Below, piece after piece: positions 15,661-24,600 of a stretch of 64,000 nucleotides of DNA (position 1 is its first letter; the number at the start of each line of letters is the position of its first letter). The notes beneath the pieces are model-generated. The model searched no databases, had not been told where the DNA came from, and saw nothing but the letters and a program-made list of their open reading frames with translations. The stretch is from Thermus thermophilus HB8. Its GTDB lineage: Bacteria > Deinococcota > Deinococci > Deinococcales > Thermaceae. The stretch is taken from assembly GCF_000091545.1 (NCBI RefSeq), contig NC_006461.1, positions 557,564 to 621,563 on the forward strand, read 5' to 3'. The position numbers and the translations under genes are program-made.

Positions 15661-16542
15661 CCCGCGGGCGAGTAGGTCCAAGACGATGAAGAGGAACATC
15701 CCCAGGCTTACGCCCACGTTGGCCTGGAAGAAGGCCACCTCCACCTTGGAGAGGTCCTCGGGGGAGACGAGGCGGTGCTCCAGGAGGAGAAGCCCTCCCA
15801 CCAGGAGAAGGCCCAGGTAGTAGAGGGGCCCGGCGCCGTAGCTCACCCCGGCCCAGAGGAAGGCGAGCCAGGCCAAGAGGTGGCTTGCCCGGGCCACCCG
15901 GAGGGCCTGGGGGATCCCGAAGCGGGCGGGGATGCTCTTTACCCCATGGGCCCGGTCAAAGGCGTAGTCCTGGGTGGCGTAGAGGATGTCAAACCCGGCG
16001 ATCCAAAGCCCCACCCCCGCCCAAAGGGCGTAGGCCGTGGGGGCGAAGCTCCCCGTGACGGCGATCCACCCCCCGGCGGCCGCCGCCCCGATGGTGAGGC
16101 CCAGGACGTAGTGGCACAGCCAGGTGAAGCGCTTCGTGTAGCTGTAGAAGACGAGGAAGAAGACGGCCACGGGGAGGAGCCTGGCGGTGAGGGGGTTGAG
16201 GTTGAGCCCGGCGTAGACCAGGAGGAGGAGGCCGAGGAGGGCGAGGGCCAGGGTCTCCCCGGGCTTGACGAGCCCCCTGGGCAGGTGGCGGTTTTGGGTC
16301 CTGGGGTTTAAGGCGTCCAGCCGCCAGTCAATGAGGCGGTTCAGGGCCATGGCCATGGTCCTCGCCCCCACCATGGCCAGGGTGACGAGGAGGAAGGTCG
16401 GCCACCCCGGCCAGCCTCCGGCCGCGAGGAGCATCCCCCCGTAGGCGAAGGGGAGGGCGAAGAGGGTGTGCTCAAAGCGGACGAGCTCCAGGTAGAGCCT
16501 AAGGCGCCTCATCTCCTCTTTCCCCGCGGGCGCGGGGGTCAT
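15655..16542 (-). CDS. UbiA-family prenyltransferase, probably menaquinone (MqnP-like)
   Basis: The 295-residue membrane protein has about eight to nine hydrophobic helices. It carries the two aspartate-rich motifs of UbiA prenyltransferases: NRLIDWRLDALNPRTQNR and DILYATQDYAFDRAHG. They bind Mg-polyprenyl diphosphate and transfer the prenyl chain to an aromatic acid. Thermus makes menaquinone by the futalosine route, so attachment of the side chain to 1,4-dihydroxy-6-naphthoate (MqnP) is the best role; annotation as 4-hydroxybenzoate polyprenyltransferase would be by homology only. It overlaps panD by 4 nt and is likely co-transcribed with it. Confidence 0.8.
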   Translation of the reverse strand: MTPAPAGKEEMRRLRLYLELVRFEHTLFALPFAYGGMLLAAGGWPGWPTFLLVTLAMVGARTMAMALNRLIDWRLDALNPRTQNRHLPRGLVKPGETLALALLGLLLLVYAGLNLNPLTARLLPVAVFFLVFYSYTKRFTWLCHYVLGLTIGAAAAGGWIAVTGSFAPTAYALWAGVGLWIAGFDILYATQDYAFDRAHGVKSIPARFGIPQALRVARASHLLAWLAFLWAGVSYGAGPLYYLGLLLVGGLLLLEHRLVSPEDLSKVEVAFFQANVGVSLGMFLFIVLDLLARGA

Positions 16543-16901
16543 CCTTTGCGCACCTCGAGGATCCGGTTCCTCTCGTCCACCAGGACCACGGTGGGCTTGA
16601 GGTTCCTCGCCTCTTCCTCGTCAAAGACGCCGTAGGCCACGAGGATAACCAGGTCCCCGGGCTTCACCAGGTGGGCCGCGGCCCCGTTGATCCCGATGAC
16701 GCCGGACCCCCGTTCCCCGGGAAGGGCGTAGGTGGTGAGCCGGGCCCCGTTGGTGATGTCGTAGATGTCCACCTGCTCAAAAGGAAGGATCCCGGCGGCG
16801 TCCAGGAGGTCCTGATCCACCGTCACCGAGCCCACGTAGTGGAGGTCGGCCTGGGTCACGGTGGCCCGGTGGATCTTGGCGTGGAACATCACCCTCTTCA
16901 C
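16539..16901 (-). CDS. panD: Aspartate 1-decarboxylase
   Basis: The 120-residue protein is full length for PanD and shows the self-cleavage site G24-S25 (HYVGSVTVD), where serine becomes the catalytic pyruvoyl group. ERGSGVIGINGAAAHLV is the conserved core. It makes beta-alanine for pantothenate and CoA synthesis in the cytoplasm. The gene overlaps the mqnP-like gene by 4 nt and is divergent from bioB, 86 bp away. Confidence 0.95.
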   Translation of the reverse strand: MKRVMFHAKIHRATVTQADLHYVGSVTVDQDLLDAAGILPFEQVDIYDITNGARLTTYALPGERGSGVIGINGAAAHLVKPGDLVILVAYGVFDEEEARNLKPTVVLVDERNRILEVRKG

Positions 16902-16951
16902 GAGGTCTAAGTTTAGGGCACGGCCGTGATTTGGGCAACGCGCCCCTTGCT

Positions 16952-16986
16952 TTCGTAAACTTTCTTAGTTTATTTTGGTTTACGAA
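16952..16986. promoter_or_regulatory. BirA-like biotin operator over the bioB promoter
   Basis: TTCGTAAAC (952-960) and GTTTACGAA (978-986) form a perfect 9-bp inverted repeat separated by 17 bp in an AT-rich island. The GTAAAC...GTTTAC core and spacing match the BirA box consensus (TTGTAAACC-N15-GGTTTACAA). A candidate promoter lies inside: TTGCTT (947-952), 18 bp, TATTTT (971-976). Transcription would start a few nt before the bioB ATG. Confidence 0.75.
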
Positions 16987-16987
16987 C

Positions 16988-17977
16988 ATGGCGTGGCCCG
17001 ATCTGGACCCTCCTCGCCTGGCCGAAAGGCCCTTGAGCCTACAGGAAGCCCTTTTTGTCCTCGAGGCCCCACCCGAGGCCCTGCCTGCTTTGGCGGAGGC
17101 GGCCATCCGGGTCAAGGAGTACTTTTTCGGACGGCGGCTCAAGCTGGTCCGTCTTCTCAACGTTAAAAGCGGCTTCTGCCCAGAGGACTGCGCCTACTGC
17201 GCCCAGTCCGCTAGATCCCAAGCCGCCATCGCCCGGTACCCCCTGCTCTCCTTGGAGGAGATCTTGGAGAGGGCCGAGGAGGCCCAACGCCTTTCTGCCC
17301 GCCGCTTCTGCTTAGTGGCCGCCTTGCGGGGGCCTACCCCTAAGGTTTTGGAGCGCCTCGGTGAGGCCGCGCAAGCCATCAAGGCGCGCTTTCCCCTTGA
17401 GCTTTGCGCCTCCTTAGGGCTCTTGGAAGAGGGTATGGCGGAGGCCTTAAAGGCGGCGGGTTTTGACTACTACAACCACAACCTCAACACCGCCCCAAGC
17501 CTTTACCCTAGGATCGCCACCACCCACACCTACCAGGACCGCTTGTGGACCCTAAAGCGGGCTAGGGAAGCGGGGCTAAAGCTCTGTTCGGGGGTCATCC
17601 TGGGGATGGGGGAAGGTCCCAAGGAGGTGTACGAGATGGCCTTGGCCCTGAGGGAGCTAGGGGTAGAGAGCCTTCCCGTGAACTTTCTCCTGCCCATCCC
17701 CGGCACCCCCTTAGGGGATGGCCGCACGGTGGCGGGGCTTACCCCCGAGCGTGCCTTGAAGGCCCTGATCCTCTTCCGTCTTTTGAACCCCAAGGCCGAG
17801 CTCCGCGCCTCGGCGGGGCGGGAAAGGTATCTGGGCCCGTACGAGCCCCTGGCCTTCCGGATGGTGAACAGCATCTTCCTCCAGGGCTACCTTACCCAGC
17901 CGGGGAGCCCTTGGGAGCGGGACAGGGCCCTGTGGGAAAGCCTGGACCTTGATGTGGAGGAGGGAGCGTGCGGCTAA
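16988..17977 (+). CDS. bioB: Biotin synthase
   Basis: This 329-residue radical-SAM enzyme has the cluster motif C64-PED-C68-AY-C71. Downstream are ELCASLGLLEEGMAEALKAAG, YYNHNLNT, CSGVILGMGE and VNFLLPIPGTPL, all typical of BioB, which inserts sulfur into dethiobiotin. The ATG at 16988 is preceded by no ribosome binding site and lies just after the predicted transcription start. No other biotin genes adjoin it. Codon use is looser than in neighbours, with more A/T third positions (TTA, CTA, GCT), consistent with acquisition by transfer. Confidence 0.93.
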   Translation: MAWPDLDPPRLAERPLSLQEALFVLEAPPEALPALAEAAIRVKEYFFGRRLKLVRLLNVKSGFCPEDCAYCAQSARSQAAIARYPLLSLEEILERAEEAQRLSARRFCLVAALRGPTPKVLERLGEAAQAIKARFPLELCASLGLLEEGMAEALKAAGFDYYNHNLNTAPSLYPRIATTHTYQDRLWTLKRAREAGLKLCSGVILGMGEGPKEVYEMALALRELGVESLPVNFLLPIPGTPLGDGRTVAGLTPERALKALILFRLLNPKAELRASAGRERYLGPYEPLAFRMVNSIFLQGYLTQPGSPWERDRALWESLDLDVEEGACG

Positions 17978-18081
17978 TACCACCCCACGCTGGTCCAAAG
18001 CCTGCGGTGCGGGGCGCCTGGAGGCCCTAGGGGTTGGCGCCCGCCCGTGTGCCTAGGTCGGCTTTGGCGGCGGGTCTTGAG

Positions 18082-18126
18082 GCCCAGGGAGGAAGCCTAG
18101 CGGCGGGCTAGGCTTCCTCCCTGGGC
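18082..18126. terminator. Perfect 20-bp inverted repeat between bioB and rqcH 3' ends
   Basis: Two 20-nt arms (18082-18101 and 18107-18126) are exact reverse complements around a 5-nt loop. The right arm is also the last codons and stop of rqcH. It lies between convergent genes and could terminate transcription both ways, but no U-tract follows on either side. Confidence 0.6.
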
Positions 18127-19658
18127 TCGGGGAGAAGCCCCTCCACGAAGAGGGTCTTGGCCTGGGTGTAGAGCACCTGGCCCGGGGCGGCCTTCCTGGG
18201 CCGCCACACGTGCTTTTTCCGGGTGTAGTCCACCGGGACCTGCCTCTCTCCCCGGGCCTTGGAGTGGTAGGCGGCGAGCCTCGCGGCGAAGAGGAGGTCC
18301 TCCAGGGGCGGGTTCTTCCCCTCGGTTTTCAGGATCACGTGGCTTCCCGGCACCCCTTGGGCGTGGAACCAGAGGTCCTCGGAGTGGGCGGCCCGGGTGA
18401 GGAGGTCGTTCTCCTTGGCGTTCCGGCCCACCAGGACCAAAAACCCGGAAGGGGAGGTGTAGCGGAGGCCGACCTTAAGGCCCTTCTCCCCCTTGGGCCT
18501 TTGCGCGAGGGCGAGGAGGCCCTCCAGGTCCAGGGTCCTAAGCCTTTCCTTCTCCGCCTCCAGCTCTCGGATCCGGGCCTCGGTCTTGGGGATGAGGTCC
18601 AGGGCCTTTTCCGCGAGCTCCTCCAGGCGCCTCGCCCGGTCGTAGAGCTTCCGGGCGTTCTCCTGGGGGGAGAGGGCGGGGTCTAAGGGGATTTCCACGG
18701 GCTTCCCGTCAAAGCCCTCGAGGACCACCTTTTCCGCCCCCTTGGGCACCTCCTTGAGCCGGGCGAGGAGGAGGTCGGCCCGCCTCCTCAGGGCCTCGGC
18801 CTCCTCCAGGCGCTCTAGGGCCTCCTGGTAGTCGCCAAGCCTCGCCTTGAGCGTCCGGATCTCCCGGTCCAGGGCCTCGAGGAGGGGCTTCCTTAAGGCC
18901 TCCTTCTCCTCCTCGGCCCAGCGCCGCCTCAGCTCCTCGGAAAGCTCGGTGCGCAAGGAGGGGTCCTCCACCAGGGTCTTGAGGGCCCGGTACACCCGCC
19001 CAAGCCCCGCCTCGTCCAGGGGGGTCTCGGGGGTGAGGCCCGCCCTCCGGGCGAGCTCCCTTAGGAGCTCCTGCCCCACCCCGTCCACGTGCCGGATCAC
19101 CTCCTTGAGGGGCTTGCCCAGGAGGGGGAGGAGGTCTTCCTCGGCAAGCGTCCTCGGGTCCAGCTTCCGGTAGGGGGGCGGGGGGGTGTAGGGGAGGCCG
19201 GGCCTCAGCTCCCGGTAGCGGTTCACCTCCTTGGTGATGACCCGGTCCACCCCGAGGATCCGGCCCTCCTCGTCCAGGAGGAGGAGGTTGGCGTTCCGCC
19301 CCGTGGCCTCGAGGACGAGGACCGAAGGGGGGGCGTCCACGAAGCCCTTCTCCCCGGCGAAGCGGAAGAAGGCCACCCGGTCCAGCTTGAGCTGGCTTGC
19401 CTCCACCAGGGGCCCCTTGACCCGGGCCTGGAGCTGGCGCTGGAAGGGGGTCTTGGGCTCCCCCTGGAGCCTCCCCGGCTCCAGGGCGAGGCTCGGGGTG
19501 GGCGGGCGGTAGTGGAGGACGAGGTTGAAGAGCCGCCCCGTCCGGCCCTTGAGGAGGATGGCCGCCGTCCCCTCCTCGGGGAAGGCGAGGCCGAGGTTCT
19601 GGGCGGGGAGCTCCTTCTCAAGCTCCCGCAAGACGGCGTGGATCAGGAGGCCTTCCAT
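18108..19658 (-). CDS. rqcH: NFACT-family ribosome quality control protein RqcH
   Basis: The 516-residue product has the NFACT layout: NFACT-N (about 1-170) with KLDRVAFFRF and ATGRNANLLLLDEEGRIL, helix-hairpin-helix and long coiled coil (about 180-390), and a C-terminal NFACT-R domain (RYTSPSGFLVLVGRNAKEND, then DLWFHAQGVPGSHVIL). In Bacillus RqcH binds obstructed 50S subunits and adds alanine tails. Older annotation calls this family fibronectin-binding. There is no signal peptide, so a cytoplasmic ribosomal role is favoured. It overlaps trmI by 16 nt in an operon with the c-di-AMP receptor. Confidence 0.88.
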   Translation of the reverse strand: MEGLLIHAVLRELEKELPAQNLGLAFPEEGTAAILLKGRTGRLFNLVLHYRPPTPSLALEPGRLQGEPKTPFQRQLQARVKGPLVEASQLKLDRVAFFRFAGEKGFVDAPPSVLVLEATGRNANLLLLDEEGRILGVDRVITKEVNRYRELRPGLPYTPPPPYRKLDPRTLAEEDLLPLLGKPLKEVIRHVDGVGQELLRELARRAGLTPETPLDEAGLGRVYRALKTLVEDPSLRTELSEELRRRWAEEEKEALRKPLLEALDREIRTLKARLGDYQEALERLEEAEALRRRADLLLARLKEVPKGAEKVVLEGFDGKPVEIPLDPALSPQENARKLYDRARRLEELAEKALDLIPKTEARIRELEAEKERLRTLDLEGLLALAQRPKGEKGLKVGLRYTSPSGFLVLVGRNAKENDLLTRAAHSEDLWFHAQGVPGSHVILKTEGKNPPLEDLLFAARLAAYHSKARGERQVPVDYTRKKHVWRPRKAAPGQVLYTQAKTLFVEGLLPEPREEA

Positions 19659-20410
19659 CGCCTAAGGGCCACGAGAAAGGCGGTGTGCCCCACCTGCTGG
19701 AACCGGGGGTGGGCCACGGGAAGCCTGACCTCCCACTCCCGCCAGCCCACCTCCAAGACCCTTTCCAGCCGGAAGGGGTGGGCCTCAGCGGCCCGGACGA
19801 GCTCCAGGACCTGGGTGATGTTGGGCAGGTAGGCCACGAGAAACCGGTCCGGCTTCAGGGCCAGGGCCGCCTTCTCCAGGGCCTTCCAGGGCTCCATCAG
19901 GTCCAGGGCCACCCCGTCGTAGGCCGCCTCCTCCAGCTCCGCCTCCTCAAGCTTTCCCAGGTGGAAGCGGACGTTCTCCACCTGCCAGAAGGCCCGGACG
20001 TTCCGTTCCGCCTGGGCCAGGTGGTGGGGCCTGGCCTCGTAGCTTTCCACCAGGCCCTTCTCCCCCACGGCCCGGGCCAGGAAGAGGGTGAGGCCCCCGG
20101 AGCCCGTGCCCGCCTCGAGGACCCGCATCCCCGGGGCGAGGTCCAGGAGGGTCACCATGGCGCTCGCGTCCTTGGGGTAGGTGGGGGTGGCGCTCCGCTT
20201 CATGTGGAGGAGGTACTCCTCCAGGGTCGGGCGGTGGACGGAAAGCTCCTCCCCCAGGTGGGTCCGCACCACCCCCCCGGGGCCCGCCTCGAGGAGGGCC
20301 TCGTGGGGGACGCTCCCCTTGTGGTGGTGGAAGACGCCCCCTTCCTTGGGGAAGACCAGGTAGGCCCGGCCCTTGCGGTCTTTGAGGAGTAGCGGTCCCG
20401 GCCACGCCAC
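19643..20410 (-). CDS. trmI: tRNA (adenine-58-N1)-methyltransferase
   Basis: The 255-residue protein has a small N-terminal beta domain and a class I SAM-dependent methyltransferase domain. Motif I is RVLEAGTGSGGLTLFLARAVG, the acidic motif is VESYEARPHHLAQAERN, and VALDLMEPW is the catalytic motif IV region. TrmI methylates A58 in the T-loop of tRNAs, which helps tRNA survive heat; it is well studied in T. thermophilus. The gene sits between a DsbA-like gene (20-nt gap) and rqcH (overlap), so translation-related genes cluster here. Confidence 0.93.
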   Translation of the reverse strand: MAWPGPLLLKDRKGRAYLVFPKEGGVFHHHKGSVPHEALLEAGPGGVVRTHLGEELSVHRPTLEEYLLHMKRSATPTYPKDASAMVTLLDLAPGMRVLEAGTGSGGLTLFLARAVGEKGLVESYEARPHHLAQAERNVRAFWQVENVRFHLGKLEEAELEEAAYDGVALDLMEPWKALEKAALALKPDRFLVAYLPNITQVLELVRAAEAHPFRLERVLEVGWREWEVRLPVAHPRFQQVGHTAFLVALRRWKAS

Positions 20411-20430
20411 GGGGCACCTCCTCGGGAGGC

Positions 20431-21294
20431 CTAAAGGGCCTCGGCGAGGGCCAGGTAGTCCCGGTACCGCTCCAGGTCAAAGGGGTTCGGGAGGCGGAAG
20501 GGCCCCACGAAGACCGAGGGGGTGCCGGGCAGGCCGAGCCTCTCCGCCAGCGCCCGGTCCGCCTCCACCGGGGCCCGGGAGGCGGGGTCCTCGAGGCAGG
20601 CCTGGAAGGCCTTGGGGTCCAAGCCGAGCCGCCTCGCCAGGGCCGGGTAGTCCCACCCGGACCCCGCCATGAGGAGGTCGTGGTAGGCCCAGAAGGCCCC
20701 CTGGGCCGCGGCGCACTCGCTGGCCACCGCCGCGGGCACCGCCTCGGGGTGGATCTCGTAGAGGGGAAAGTGGCGGTAGGCGAGGCGGAGCCGCCCTTCC
20801 CGGGCCATGGCCTTGAGGGCGGGGAGGACCTCCCGGGCGAGGCGCTGGCAGTAGGGGCACTGGAAGTCGGAGAAGACCCGGACCACCACCCCCTTCTCCC
20901 CGAGGACGTGCCGGTCCTCCCCGAAGAGGGCCTCCTCTGTGAGGAGGGGCCGCACCTCCATCTCGGCCCAGGCCCCCACGGCGAGCTTGAGGAGGAAGGC
21001 GCCCTCCACGTTGAGCTCCACGGGGCCCCGGCGGAGGAGGGCTTGGTTCTTCCCGTACCAGGCCACGAAGCCCTGGGCGTGGCCCGGCACCCCCGTGGCC
21101 GCGGAGAGGATCCGGCCCATGAGGCTTGCGTTCACCGGGCCCTCGTAGCGCACGGCGTAGAGGCGGCCGGACCTGGCCTCCGTCTGGATCCGGGCCCCTT
21201 CCGGCAGGGGGCCGGGGGAGAAGCGCTCCAGGGGGGCGGCGATCTGGGCCCAGGCGGCCCCCAGGCCGAGGAGGAGGACGGCGAGGCGCTTCAT
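20431..21294 (-). CDS. Secreted DsbA-like thiol-disulfide oxidoreductase
   Basis: The 287-residue product has a signal peptide (KRLAVLLLGLGAAWAQ), an N-terminal region of unknown fold (about 25-125) and a DsbA/DsbG-type thioredoxin domain. The active site is C146-P-Y-C149 in FSDFQCPYCQ and the cis-proline loop is GTPSVFVG. It should act outside the cytoplasmic membrane in disulfide formation or isomerisation. A further cysteine pair (ASECAAAQ, QACLEDP) is in the helical insertion. Its ATG overlaps the stop of the c-di-AMP receptor gene by 4 nt. Confidence 0.82.
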   Translation of the reverse strand: MKRLAVLLLGLGAAWAQIAAPLERFSPGPLPEGARIQTEARSGRLYAVRYEGPVNASLMGRILSAATGVPGHAQGFVAWYGKNQALLRRGPVELNVEGAFLLKLAVGAWAEMEVRPLLTEEALFGEDRHVLGEKGVVVRVFSDFQCPYCQRLAREVLPALKAMAREGRLRLAYRHFPLYEIHPEAVPAAVASECAAAQGAFWAYHDLLMAGSGWDYPALARRLGLDPKAFQACLEDPASRAPVEADRALAERLGLPGTPSVFVGPFRLPNPFDLERYRDYLALAEAL

Positions 21295-21620
21295 AGCTTG
21301 ACGAAGTGCTCCACGGGCAGGACGAAGACCACGGCGCCGCCCACCTGCACCTCCACCGGCTGGGCCAGGAAGGGGTCGGGGGCCTCGGCGAAGGGGAGGC
21401 CCCGGGAGACGAGGCGGGTGCGGGTGCGGCACTTCTCCTTGATGAGCTCCAGCACCTCGGGAACCTTCTCGTCCTCCAGGCCGATGAGCAAGGTGGTGTT
21501 CCCCTCCCTCAGAAACCCCCCCGTGGAGGCGAGCTTGGTGGACTGGAAGCCCCGCTCCAGGAGGGCCTTGGTGAGCCCGGGGGCGTCCGTGTCCTGGACG
21601 ATGGCGATGACCAGCTTCAT
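21291..21620 (-). CDS. darA: PII-like cyclic-di-AMP receptor (DarA/PstA family)
   Basis: The 109-residue protein matches the DUF970 PII-like family: MKLVIAIVQDTDAPGLTKAL at the N-terminus, then LASTGGFLREGNTTLLIGLED. These are the T-loop and ligand-binding segments of DarA/PstA, which bind c-di-AMP as trimers. It is first in a four-gene unit with the DsbA-like gene, trmI and rqcH. A TACAAT -10 (21634-21629) places transcription start about 2 nt before the ATG. Downstream targets of this receptor are unknown in most bacteria. Confidence 0.88.
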   Translation of the reverse strand: MKLVIAIVQDTDAPGLTKALLERGFQSTKLASTGGFLREGNTTLLIGLEDEKVPEVLELIKEKCRTRTRLVSRGLPFAEAPDPFLAQPVEVQVGGAVVFVLPVEHFVKL

Positions 21621-21628
21621 TGGGGCCT

Positions 21629-21634
21629 ATTGTA
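21629..21634 (-). promoter_or_regulatory. -10 element of the darA operon
   Basis: TACAAT on the minus strand ends 9 nt before the ATG at 21620. No matching -35 is obvious. The transcript would be leaderless or nearly so. Confidence 0.45.
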
Positions 21635-21676
21635 CACGGAGGGCGGGGGGCTTGGGGCCGGGAGGGCTCCAGAACC

Positions 21677-24600
21677 CTACCCCCGGGGGGCCTTCTGGTG
21701 CCAGTCCTGAAGGCTCTGCACCCTAAGGCCGCTTTCCCGCGCCCGCAGGATGGCCTTCAGGCTCCACCACGCCCCCTCCCGGGTGGTGATGAAGGGGAGG
21801 CCCCGCTCCACGGCCCGCCTCAGCTCGGGGTCGGGGACGAGGCTTATCAGGAGGTCGTAGTCCTCTCCCTCGGTGAGGGCGAAGCCTGCCTCCTGGTAGA
21901 GGGCCTTGAGGTCCTCCAGCCCCTCCCCGATGAACCGCACCCGGCCCGAAAGGGGGAGGCGTTGCCCGGCCCCGAGCTCCGCCTTGTAGTAGGCGAGGTA
22001 GGGGTCCTGGTCTATCCCCATGCTCTCCCCCGTGGAGCGCATCTCCGGCCCGAGCTCGGGGATGACCCCGGGGAACTTGATCCAGGGGATGACCACCTCC
22101 TTGGCGGCGTAGTAGGGGGGGACGGGGTCCAGGTCGCGCACGCCGAGCTCTTTTAGGGTCTTCCCCACGGCGATGAGGGCGGCGAGCTTGGCCAGGGGGA
22201 CGCCGATGGCCTTGGAGACGAAGGGTACGGTGCGGGAGGCGCGGGGGTTGGCCTCGAGGACGTACACCTCCTCCCCCACCACGGCGTACTGCACGTTCAG
22301 AAGCCCCCGCACCCCGAGGGCGAGGGCCAGGCGGCGGGTGTAGTCCCGGACCTTCTTCAGGGCCTCCTCGGGGACGTGGACGGGGGGAAGGAGGGTGGCC
22401 GAGTCCCCGGAGTGGACCCCGGCCCGCTCCACGTGCTCCATGATCCCGGCCACCATGACCTCCTGCCCGTCCGAGAGGGCGTCCACGTCCAGCTCTACGG
22501 CCCCCTCCAGGAAGCGGTCCAGGAGGATGGAGGGCCTCTCCTCCAGGGGGGCGTAGACCTCCTCCAGGTAGCGCTTAAGCTCCCCCTCGTCCCGCACCAC
22601 CTGCATGGCCCGCCCCCCCAGGACGTAGCTCGGGCGGACGAGGAGGGGGAAGCCCACCTCCGGGGCGAGCCTCAGGGCCTCCTCGGGGCTTTGGGCCACC
22701 CGGCCCTCGGGCTGGGGGATGCCGAGCCTCTGGCAGAGGGCGTGGAAGGCCTCCCGGTCCTCCGCCTGGTGGATGGCGCTAAAGGGGGTGCCGAGGAGCC
22801 TCACCCCGGCCTCCTCCAGGCCCTTGGCGAGCTTCAGGGGGGTCTGCCCCCCCAGGGTGGCGATGACCCCGATGGGCTTCTCGTGCTCCACGATGTTGAG
22901 GACGTCCTCCAGGGTCAAGGGCTCAAAGTAGAGGCGGTCGGCGGTGTCGTAGTCGGTGGAGACGGTCTCCGGGTTGGAGTTCACCATGATGGTCTCGTAC
23001 CCCGCCTCCTTCAGGGCCCAGACGGCGTGGACCGTGGCGTAGTCAAACTCCACCCCCTGCCCGATCCTTATGGGCCCCGAGCCCAGGATCACCACCTTAG
23101 GCTTTTGCGAGGGCCAGACCTCGTCCTCCAGCTCGTAGGTGGAGTAGTGGTAGGGGGTGTAGGCCTCAAACTCGGCGGCGCAGGTGTCCACCGTCTTGTA
23201 GACGGGCACCACCCCTAGGGCCTTCCTCTCGGCCCGCACCTCCTTTTCCCCCTTCCCCACAAGCTCTCCGATCCTCCGGTCGGTGAGGCCGAGCCCCTTG
23301 TAGAAGCGCCAGTCCTCCCGGTCCTTGGGGGGGTGGGTTTTGAGCCACTCCTCCGCCTCCACCACCTCCTTCATCTGGTGGAGGAACCAGGGGTCTATCC
23401 GGGTGGCCTGGTAAAGCTCCTCCACGGGCATCCCCCGCCTAAGGAGCTCCATGACGGCGTAGACCCGGTCCGGGTTGGGGTAGAGCTTCTTCTCCAGCTC
23501 CTCCGTCCTGACCCCGGCGAGGGCCCTCACGTCCCGCTCCAGGCCCCTCAGGGCCTTCATCAGCGCCTCCTTGAAGGTGCGGCCGATGGCCATCACCTCC
23601 CCCACGGACTTCATCTGGGTGGTGAGCTCGTCCTTGAGCTCCCCCAGGGTGTTCCTCAAGGGGCGGAACTTCTCAAAGGCGAAGCGGGGGATCTTCACCA
23701 CCACGTAGTCAATGGTGGGCTCAAAGGAGGCCGGGGTCTTGCGGGTGATGTCGTTGGGGAGCTCGTCCAGACGGTACCCCACGGCGAGGAGGGCGGCGAT
23801 CTTGGCGATGGGGAAGCCCGTGGCCTTGGAGGCGAGGGCGCTTGAGCGGGAGACCCGGGGGTTCATCTCAATGACCACCTGGCGGCCCGTCTTCGGGTCC
23901 ACGGCGAACTGGATGTTGGACCCCCCCGTCTCCACCCCGATCTCCCGGATGATGGCCTTGGCGGCGTCCCGCATCCTCTGGTACTCCACGTCGGAGAGGG
24001 TCTGGGCCGGGGCCACGGTGATGGAGTCCCCCGTGTGGACGCCCATGGGGTCCACGTTCTCAATGCTGGTGATGATGACGACGGTGTCGGCGTGGTCCCG
24101 CATCACCTCCAGCTCAAACTCCTTCCAGCCCAGGACCGACTCCTCCACGAGGGCGGTGTGGACGGGGGAGAGGGTGAGGCCGCGGGAAAGGACCTCCACG
24201 AGCTCCGCCTCGTCGTGGGCGATCCCGCCCCCCGTGCCTCCCAGGGTGAAGGAGGGGCGGACGACCACGGGGAAGCCCACCTCCCGGGCGAAGTGGAGGC
24301 CCTCCTCTACGCTCCCCACAAGCTGCCCCCTGGGCACCTCGAGGCCGATCCTCTGCATGGCCTCCTGGAAGGCCTCCCGGTCCTCCCCCTTCCTTATGGC
24401 CTCCGCCTTGGCCCCGATGAGCTCCACGCCATATTTTTGCAGGATGCCCTCCTCGTGGAGGGCCATGGCCAGGTTGAGGCCCGTCTGCCCCCCCAGGGTG
24501 GGAAGGAGGGCGTCGGGGGCCTCCCGGGCGAGGATGCCCTCCAGGTGTTCCAGGTCTAGAGGCTCAATGTAGGTCCTTTCGGCGAGCTCCGGGTCGGTCA

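Noticed and set aside
18108..19658. Surface fibronectin-binding protein
   Set aside because: This is the older name for the family. There is no signal peptide or anchor, and the NFACT domain order and operon with trmI fit RqcH.
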